NCBI GenBank assembly: GCA_022559845.1
Contig: CM040120.1
Span: 167,010,334-167,074,333, forward strand
Direction of reading: 5' to 3'
Source of the DNA: Amorphophallus konjac
Lineage: Eukaryota > Streptophyta > Magnoliopsida > Alismatales > Araceae
Length of the DNA stretch: 64,000 nucleotides
Shown: one piece after another, positions 56,152-64,000 of the stretch
How positions within the stretch are numbered: position 1 is the first letter of the stretch
Layout of the letters: each line of letters begins with the position of its first letter
Position numbers and translations under genes: made by a program
The notes under the pieces: model-generated
Told to the model about the DNA's origin: nothing
The model's database searches: none
What the model saw: only the letters and a program-made list of their open reading frames with translations

Positions 56152-59100
56152 TGGCACGCCCCGACGTGAAATATCGAGACTGGCAGTAGAAATAATATGT
56201 TGATTTTCAGACATGTTATGCTAAAGCTAAAGATCTACACAACACCATGAACATAAATAACTCCATAACTAAATAACATTTAAAAGGTCCATGTTCCAAT
56301 CACATAAACTCTCTTAAACAAACTTCCGACATAACACCCACTTGACAACATTACATTTGCTAATTCAAAATTACAACTCTTTCAAACACACAATCTAAAG
56401 CATAACTAGACACAACAACTATAATTGGCTCCACACAGCTTCTAACAGGTTCGCTCCATGGTCATCACTCTTGCCCATCCCCATCAGTCTGCGAATCCTC
56501 ACCTGAGCTACCTGAAAAGGGGGAAAATAAATGGGTGAGCGAACGCTCAGTAGGTAATAACAAGCAAGTTTAAGTAATTAACCAATTATTTACATTTATA
56601 TGTGCTAAAAGAAAAGAACGAAATGAAATGACGATATGATAAAGTAATAGAATAAAAAGAAGGCGATACCATGATGTAACTAGAAATTGGCCAACAAGCA
56701 AGAACTAACCAAGTCAAGAACAATTCAAGTAATAGATTATTGTCGTAGACATCACGCTAGTCATGCACTCGGTGTAATGTCTCACCTTGTCATTCAAACT
56801 TTCCGGGGCACAGGTACTTTTCGGGCGCTCCTCCCAGGACCAGATCGGGCCCTTATGATGCGTTGGCATTGATTTAATGGATCCAAGATCCCAAGTTCTG
56901 TCTAGACATTAATCAAGTTAAATGGCCAATAAACTTCAAGTGTAGAACTTACCTCGGAGGATTCCAAGGGTAAGTGAAAAGATACTTTGACCAGAAAGTT
57001 CAAGTTATCAAGAACCAACAGGTCCTTGGGTTCAATATCATAAAACATGAAAAACCAATTCTGGAGTATACGCAGTCTCGATTGGGCCGCTCAAGCTATA
57101 TACGGTCTCATCTGGGCCGTTCAGGAAAGAACGGGGCTGAGGGTCAGCCTTAACGAAGTCAAGGATAAACGGACCAGTATGGGCCGCTCTTGAAGAAGAA
57201 CGGTCACAAACGGGCATTCAATCAGTAATGGACGGTCAAGAAACGGGCCGCACAAGGCCAGACGAACTTGAGCCCAAGAATAGGACAAACGGGCCTGATA
57301 GGGCCGCTCGTAGGATGAACGGTCCAATATGATCCGCTCGTCGACATGGACGGGCCAATCAGTCCATTCAAACTGGGCCTAACTAGAAGACTAGAAATCC
57401 ATCCAAAAATGGGCTCCGGGCTGCCATAACTGGGACAGCACTGAACCAGGGTCCAGCCCACTATCCACTGGTCAGCCTAGGGCTTATTTGGTCGAAGATA
57501 GAACAAGGTTAATCGACCAATGTAAGTGGCACTTGGCCAGGGATGCACGGTCTCTAATGGGCCGCCCACTAAGATGAACGGTCCGCTTTCGGCCGTTCGA
57601 GACTCAGTTGGCCCAACTCGAGCCGTGACTTACAACGAAGCAATCCAAGCAGTTCGATCACGTGACAGGTTCAGGTCTTGGTGGTACAACCTGCCTGGCG
57701 TCCTAGTGGAAATCCCAGGCTCGCGGGGGCTTACAGAGGTTCTGTAATGAAGGTCCTAGTCTGATGGAAGGAATATCCGGTGTAGAGTTCCAACCATTAC
57801 AAGGAATTGAGGCTATCAAATCATCGGAAACTAGCATAGCGGTCAGTCAATCCCACCGGAGTAGAACGACCGTCAAAACAATCCTGATAGTATGGTTCAT
57901 GAAATCATGTTTGAAATTAACATTTTGAAATAAGCTAAGGCCATGAAGAAAGAACTGTCAACAATTATGAAATTTGATCTCACATTTATTCCTTTTTCTT
58001 GTGGGTTGCTAACTTATTGTTGGCATTAGTAACTCGGGTAAAGCATGCAAGATTTTGAAATCAACACAGCTCAAGAAAGATAAACGGTTTGTCCAAAATT
58101 TTTCAAGAGGCCTCTGCGGTCGTCCATAGGCCGTTCACGCTCTGCAGGTAGGGGCCCGACAGGAGTTGAGTGGTCCATAGATGGCCGCATATGTCTTTGA
58201 ACAGTTCTGGTCTGGCCGCTCCTCTCATGAAAACATAACAACACAATTAAACATAGACGGTCGATGACTAGCCGTTCCTATAGACGTGCAGTCTATCGAA
58301 TGGCCGCTCAAGTCAAAACAGTTCTCTGCTAACTTCTCCTCGCCCGCCTTCGGCGAGTTGGCTAGGGTTAGCTATAAAAATGAAATACGCACTATATAAA
58401 GCATGAAAATTAGGGCTTTTATAGTCAATAGAACGAGCACAAAATTTTATACAGGATAGCATGATCAATTAAATGTATAGCACCTGAAATCCCTACTGGA
58501 ATCAAGATGGAAGATAGTTAACCTAATTACGACAAGCTTGCACTAAAACTAACAATTCTCGCATGATACTACCTAACATTTTGGGCTTTCTAGATCAATG
58601 GAAAGAGGACAGGACGACGCTTCTATCCATATATAATAGTTAGGGTTTGGCTTCCTATCACCTACCTTAATCGAAGGCTGAAGGAAGAAGAGGGAAGCCG
58701 ATCGCGCTAGGTACACACCGCCGGGAGTCGTCGGAATACTCTCCCGTCTGAGGTCCTCGCCGGCTGCCACATCATCTAAACGATTCTAGGGTGGCTAAGG
58801 GTCATTTTTATATGTTCAATTGCATTCTAGAGGGTTCCGTCGTGGAGATAAGAGTCCACAAACTCGGTTGCGCGCGAATCGCGCAGATTAGGTTAGGGTT
58901 TCAGAGATTAGCTAGAGGGGAAATGATGAGTTGATCATAGCCATTCATTTGCATACAATTTTAGCTTAAATGATTGGGTATTGGGCTCGAATTTCGCGTT
59001 TTAAGGTCCGATTAGGCTAAGTGTGGATTTGGGCCTTAATCTACTAATTCGGCTTATTTAGAGAGTTTATTTGGGTTGAACGTAGAAGATAATTTTACTA

Positions 59101-59236
59101 AATGTTTCATCCTTTACAAGAATCTAATTTTTCTATATTTTTATAAAATAGTCAAAATTTTACTTATCCTATTTCTTAAGAAATTTTCTTATTAATTTCT
59201 CAAAATTTTTATTCCTTAATAAATCGGGGTGCTACA
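56152..59236 (-). repeat. 3' LTR of the chromovirus (3085 bp)
   Basis: The plus-strand start TGGCACGCCCCGACG (other LTR: TGTCACGCCCCGACG) and end GGGGTGCTACA are inverted LTR termini. A CTATATAAAG stretch at 58398-58407 reads CTTTATATAG on the - strand and could be the TATA box. The ORFs inside match no family. Confidence 0.88.
57060..58330. repeat. GGGCCGYTC / ACGGTC array in chromovirus LTR
   Basis: GGGCCGCTC or close variants lie at 57084, 57114, 57181, 57212, 57245, 57301 and 57331, several spaced 30-33 bp, interleaved with ACGGTC or GAACGG, the inverted core. Similar words recur at 57540-57600 and 58110-58320, and in the second LTR from 63224. Confidence 0.75.
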
Positions 59237-59250
59237 CCCTCCCCCACTTA
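59237..59250 (-). other. Polypurine tract of the chromovirus
   Basis: TAAGTGGGGGAGGG on the - strand directly precedes the LTR start TGTAGCACCCC. Confidence 0.9.
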
Positions 59251-59309
59251 AAAGAATTTGGTCTTTCAAATTCACTACACTTATGGAAACGGGAAGCGAG
59301 AAAACTCAC

Positions 59310-60845
59310 CTAGAATAAGTTGGGATACTGCTTTCGTATGGTATCTTCTGATTCCCAAGTAGCCTCTTCAGTTTCACGCCGACTCCACTGCACTTTAACC
59401 ATAGGTATGGAACGATTCCTGAGTTGATACTGCTTATGATCCAAAATCTTGATAGGTCTTTCTTCATAAGTCAAATCTTCCTTCAGCTCCAAATCCGCAT
59501 GCTGAATGACATGAGTGGGGTCATACACATTTTTCCACAGCATAGACACATGGAAGACGTTATGTACTCCCGATAATTTAGGCGGTAGTGCTAAACGATA
59601 AGCAACCTCTCCCACTCTTTCAAGAATTTTGAATGGACCAACATATCTTGGACTCAGCTTGCCTGGAATGCCAAACCTTCAAATCCCTCTCGTGGGAGAA
59701 ACCTTCAGAAACACATGCTCACCGACCTGAAATTTTAAAGCACTTCTTCTGTTATCAGCATAGCTCTTCTGTCTTGATTATGCTACTTACAACCGATCTC
59801 TAATAATACGGATATTTTTGGACGATTCAGAAATGAGATCTAGTCCTAGCCATTGCTTCTCTCCTACCTCATCCCAACATAATAGGGATCGACAGCTTAT
59901 TCCATATAAGGCTTCAAACGGAGCCATCTGAATGTTGGACTGATAACTGTTATTATAGGTAAATTCAATCAAAGTCAAGTGATCACACCAACAACCTCAC
60001 AAATCAATCATGCAGGCTCTAAGCATATCTTCCACTATCTGGTTGGTTCTTTCAGTCTGTCCGTCTGTGTGTGGATGAAAAGCAGTATTAAAATTCAAAT
60101 GGGTTCCCAACGATTCTTGCAATCCTTTCCAAAAATGTGAAGTGAATCTGGGGTCTCTATCAGACACAATGCTAACTGGAATACCATGGAGTCTTACAAC
60201 TTCTTTCATATACAGTCGCCAAGATGTCCACTGTCCATTTAGACTTAATGGATAAGAAATGAGCAGACTTTGTCAATCTGTCGACAATAACCCATATTGC
60301 ATCAAATCCACTACGAGTCCTAGATAGACCCATAATAAAATCCATGCCAATACTCTCCCACTTCCATTGGGGTATATCAAGCGGTTTCAATTTCCCTGCA
60401 GGTCTAAAATGCTCAGCCTTAACTTGCTGACATACCAAACATCTACTCATAAATTCTGTAATTTCCTTTTTCATATTCGGCCACCATAAAGATCCTTTCA
60501 AATCCTTAAACATCTTAGTACCCCCAGGATGAATAGTGTATCTGGATCTATGAGCTTCTTCGAGAATCTTATTCTTTAACTCAGTTACATCTGGCACACA
60601 GGTCCTTCCCTGAAACAACAATCTGCCATCATTAGTTACCATGAAATCAGGTTTGTTACTCAAACTCTCTTTGATCTCTACCAACTCTGGGTCATTATCT
60701 TGCAAGGACTTGATTTCTATCAAGAATTCTGGTTTAAGTTGAATCTGAGCGATCGTAACCCGGTCCTTGTCAACATCGAGATCCAAACTAGCTAACTGCT
60801 CCAACAGTCTCCATTCTTGCAACATGAGATGCGACAACTTACCTA
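59310..60845 (-). pseudogene. Chromovirus integrase with chromodomain-like tail, broken
   Basis: Integrase inserts element DNA into the chromosome. The order is an H-H-C-C zinc-binding region (HRSRYTIHPGG, then CLVCQQVKAEH, around 60400-60560), the catalytic core with the first Asp in SIGMDFIMGL, the second in [15 protein letters not shown] and the Glu in [16 protein letters not shown], and a C-terminal [19 protein letters not shown] region. It ends with [18 protein letters not shown] (59310-59400), the shortened chromodomain expected of Tekay-type chromoviruses, which directs insertion to heterochromatin. A one-base frameshift near 60200 and stops near 59995, 59783 and 59774 inactivate it. 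It lies directly downstream of RNase H, the Ty3/gypsy order. Confidence 0.9.
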
Positions 60846-61353
60846 TTGGCTTACGACTCAAAGCATCTGCCACAACATTCCCTTTTCCAGGATGATACTC
60901 TATGGAGAAGTCAAAGTCCTTTAAATACTCAAGCCATCTTCTCTACCTCATATTGAGTTCCTTCTGAGAAAAAAAATACTTCAGACTCTTATGATCTGAG
61001 AACACCGTAAATGTCTCTCCATACAAGTAGTGCCTCCATATCTTCAAAGCGAACACTACCGTTGTTAGTTCCAATTTGTGAACAGGATAGTTCTCTTCAT
61101 GCTTCCTCAACTACCTAGAAGAATAGGCTATCACTTTCCCGTGCTGCATGAGAACACAACCTAGATCAATGCCTGAAGCATTAGTATATACCACAAAACC
61201 TCCTTCTCCAGATGGTAAAGCCAAAACAGGGGCAGTAGTTAAACACTCCTTCAAGGTCTGAAAGCTTCTCTCGCAATCCTCGGACCAATCAAATTTGTTC
61301 TCCTTGCGGGTTAATCTTGTTAAAGGCACCGCAATCTTGGAGAAATCCTTAAT
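60846..61353 (-). pseudogene. Chromovirus RNase H, broken
   Basis: RNase H removes the RNA strand during reverse transcription. The reading KFDWSEDCERSFQTLKE leads to VVYTNASGIDLGCVLMQ (about 61195-61140), where an Asn stands in place of the usual first catalytic Asp of the DAS motif. It continues through [14 protein letters not shown] and ends at NVVADALSRKP (about 60850). In-frame TAG codons near 61109 and 60950 split it. The segment links RT (ending 61360) and integrase, with one TGA between RT and RNase H near 61350. Confidence 0.88.
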
Positions 61354-61359
61354 AAACCT

Positions 61360-62289
61360 TCAGTAATAACCTGCTAGGCCTAGGAAACTTCGAACTTCAG
61401 TCGCATTAGTAGGCCTATCCCAATTCTTCACTGCCTCCACCTTCGAGGGGTCAACAGAAATACCTTCCTCTAAAATAATATGCCCTAGAAAGGACACCTC
61501 TTGTAGCCAGAATTCACACTTACTAAACTTGGCATATAGCTGATGGTCTCTTAATATTTTCAACGCCATCCTCAAGTGTTCAACATGCTCCTTCTTACTC
61601 TTATAATAAATCAAGATGTCATCAATAAACACAACGACCCACTGATCAAGATAGGGCCGAAACACATTGTTCATCAACTGCATGAAAGCTGCAGGTGCAT
61701 TCGTTAGTCCAAAAGGTATTACTACAAATTCAAAATGCCCATACCTGCTGTGGAAGGCCGTCTTATAGATATCCTCATCCTTAATCCGCAACTGATGGTA
61801 TCCTGATCGAAGATCAATCTTAGAAAAATACTGAGCTACTGCTATCTGGTCAAATAATTCGTCAATTCTCAGTAATGGGTATTTATTCTTGATAGTCAGC
61901 TGGTTCAATTGCCGATAATCTATGCACAACCTCATCGAACCATCTTTCTTCCGAACGAACAATACTGGGGCTCCCCACGGGGATGTACTTTGACGAATGA
62001 ACCCATTCTCCAGTAATTCCATTAACTGTTGTTTCAATTCCCTCCGCTCCGCAGGGGACATACGATAAGGTGCTTTAGAAATAGGGGTCGCGCCAGGAAC
62101 TAAATCAATAGAAAAGATACCCTCTCTTTCTGGCGGAAGTCCTGGCAATTCCTCAGGAAAGACATCCGGAAAATCTCGAACGACAGGAATATCCTTAATC
62201 TCGATCTTCTTCTCAGGGGTCACATAAACAAAGGCTAGAAAAGCCTGACATCTCTTCCTCATCAACTTATCAAGCTCAGATACAACCAA
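61360..62289 (-). pseudogene. Chromovirus reverse transcriptase (309 aa open reading), 5' pol missing
   Basis: Reverse transcriptase copies element RNA into DNA. Motifs in order are [20 protein letters not shown] (the linker after protease), [49 protein letters not shown] with the first catalytic Asp, [28 protein letters not shown] with the catalytic Asp pair, and [15 protein letters not shown]. The domain is uninterrupted. Upstream there is no protease or gag: at 62291 the sequence changes abruptly into LTR. The reading opens at the junction, so its apparent first codon is not a real start. The TGA just after GLAGYY (near 61357) ends it before RNase H. Confidence 0.93.
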
Positions 62290-62291
62290 GC

Positions 62292-64000
62292 TGTCACGCC
62301 CCGACGTGGAATATCGGGACTGGCAGTAGAAATAATATGTTGATTTCTAGACATGTTATGCTAAAGCTAAAGATCAACACAACACCAAGAACATAAATAA
62401 CTCCATAACTAAATGACATTTAAAAGATCCATGTTCCAATCACATAAACTCTCTTAAACAAACTTCCGACATAACACCCACTTGACAACATTACATTTGC
62501 TAATTCGAAGTTACAACTCTTTCAAACACACAATCAAAAGCATAACTAGACACAACAACTATGACTGGCTCCACACAGCTTCTAACAGGTTCACTCCATG
62601 GCCATCACTCTTGCCCGTCCCCATCAGTCTGCGAATCCTCACCTGAGCTACCTAAAAGGGGGAAAATAACTGGGTGAGCGAACGCTCAGTAGGTAATAAT
62701 AGGCAAGTTTATGTAATTAACCAATTATTTGCATTTATATGTGCGAAAAGAAAAGGACGAAATGAAATGACAATATGACAAAGTAATGGAATAAAAAGAA
62801 GGTGATACCATGATGTAACTAAAAATTGGCCAACAAGCAAGAACTAACCAAGTCAAGAAAAATTCAAGTAATAGATTATTGTCGTAGACATCACGCTAGT
62901 CATGCACTCGGTGTAATGTCTCACCTTGTCATTCAAACTTTCCGGGGCACAGGTACATTTCGGGCGCTCCTCCCAAGACCAGATCGGGCCCTTATGATGC
63001 GTTGGCATTGATTTAATGGATCCAAGATCCCAAGTTCTGTCTAGACATTAATCAAGTTAAATGGCCAATAAACTTCAAGTGTAGAACTTACCTCGGAGGA
63101 TTCCAAGGGTAAGTGAAAAGATACTTTGACCAGAAAGTTCAAGTTATCAAGAACCAACAGGTCCTTGGGTTCAATATCATAAAATATGAAAAACTAATTT
63201 TGGAGTATACGCGGTCTCGATTGGGCCGCTCAAGCTATATACGGTCTCATCTGGGCCATTCAGGAAAGAACGGGGTTGAGGGTCAGCCTTAACGAAGTCA
63301 AGGATAAACGGACCAGTATGGGCCGCTCTTGAACAAGAACGGTCACAAACGGGCCATTCAATCAGTAATGGACGGTCAAGAAATGGGCCGTACAAGGCCA
63401 GACGAACTTGAGCCCAAGAACAGGACAAACGGGCCTGATAGGGCCATTCGTAGGATGAACGGTCCAATATGATCCGCTCGTCGACATGGACGGGCCAATC
63501 AGTCCATTCAAACTGGGCCTAACTAGAAGACTAGAAATTCACCCAAAAATGGACTCCGGGCTGCCATAACTGGGACAGCACTGAACCAGGGTCCAGCCCA
63601 CTATCCACTGGTCCGCCTAGGGCTTATTTGGTCGAAGATAGAACAAGGTTAATTGACCAATGTAAGTGGCACTTGGCCAGTGATGCACGGTCTCTAATGG
63701 GCCGCCCACTAAGATGAACGGTCCGCTTTCGGCCGTTCGAGACTCAGTTGGCCCAACTCGAGCCGTGACTTACAACGAAGCAATCCAAGCAGTTCGATCA
63801 CGTGACAGGCTCAGGTCTTGGTGGTACAACCTGCCCGGCGTCCTAGTGGGAATCCCAGGCTCGCGGGGGCTTACGGAGGTCATGTAATGAAGGTCCTAGT
63901 CTGATGGAAGGAATATCCGGTGGAGAGTTCCAACCATTACAAGGAATTGAGGCTATCAAATCATCGAAAACCAGCATAGCGATCAGTCAATCCCACCGGA
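62292..64000 (-). repeat. Second chromovirus LTR (first 1709 bp in window)
   Basis: Collinear with 56152-57860 at an offset of 6139-6140 bp, with scattered single-base differences. It retains the canonical TGTCACGCC terminus and continues past the window. Its array units match those of the other LTR (GGGCCATTC at 63351 versus GGGCATTC at 57212). Confidence 0.92.

Larger units (their letters stand above)
56152..64000 (-). mobile_element. Tekay/Del-like chromovirus (Ty3/gypsy), internally deleted or nested
   Basis: On the - strand from the right: an LTR (64000 to 62292, continuing outside), directly joined to pol coding sequence (RT, RNase H, integrase, chromodomain-like tail; 62289-59310), then polypurine tract and a complete LTR (59236-56152). 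Two LTR copies 6140 bp apart are nearly identical with few indels. Gag, protease and primer-binding site are absent at the 62291/62292 junction. Left flanking bases GTGAC (56147-56151) should recur after the far end if the target duplication is intact. Confidence 0.88.

Overview
The window is a transposon graveyard from a flowering-plant nuclear genome. I see no intact host gene, no tRNA and no genuine rRNA gene. A large, repeat-rich plant genome is indicated by very long LTRs (2.5-5 kb), a 5S-bearing Cassandra TRIM, a CACTA element and a Stowaway-like MITE. The GC-rich captured exons hint at a monocot, but weakly.

Layout. 1-16004: the 3' part of a Tat-lineage Ty3/gypsy element (copy A, + strand). 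It has gag remnants but no pol, a minisatellite and microsatellite block, and a 4.56-kb 3' LTR. Its non-coding part is split by a Cassandra TRIM (target duplication CGGAC), which itself holds a 3.8-kb solo LTR (target duplication GTAAC). 16005-18024: a decayed coiled-coil gene fragment and a GTYRAC-motif array. 18025-31150: a Copia/SIRE-like element on the - strand (copy 2). Its LTR is split by a 7.8-kb CACTA transposon carrying exon fragments of at least three host genes (HRD3/SEL1L-like, enolase, extra-large G protein) and a MITE. 31151-32362: an inverted fragment of the solo-LTR family. 32363-55182: a second Tat element (copy B). Its gag is interrupted by a 13.3-kb SIRE-like element (39597-52918, - strand, target duplication GGGAC), whose 5' LTR is in turn interrupted by a 5'-truncated LINE. 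55183-56151: another LTR fragment of the solo-LTR family, interrupted by a Tekay/Del-like chromovirus (56152-64000+, - strand) that keeps RT, RNase H, integrase and a chromodomain-like tail but lacks gag, protease and primer-binding site.

How it fits together. Both Tat copies and both SIRE-like copies look non-autonomous. The Tat copies keep a tandemly duplicated gag and, where the sequence can be followed, no pol. The SIRE-like copies keep, at most, a gag with six zinc-knuckle units, followed by about 3.2 kb of conserved non-coding sequence. The only polymerase genes visible belong to the chromovirus and the LINE, and both are broken.

The least explained signal is in the LTRs. Several unrelated families carry arrays of short, partly palindromic motifs (GTCGAC/GTYRAC, GTCACC, GCACCGACC, GGGCCGYTC) spaced at about 21-22 bp or 30-33 bp, close to two or three helical turns. 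Some array types are shared between Ty3/gypsy and Ty1/copia LTRs, while two LTRs of one copia family carry different arrays. Boundaries supported by target duplications are firm; family names rest on motif recognition by eye, and no database search was possible.
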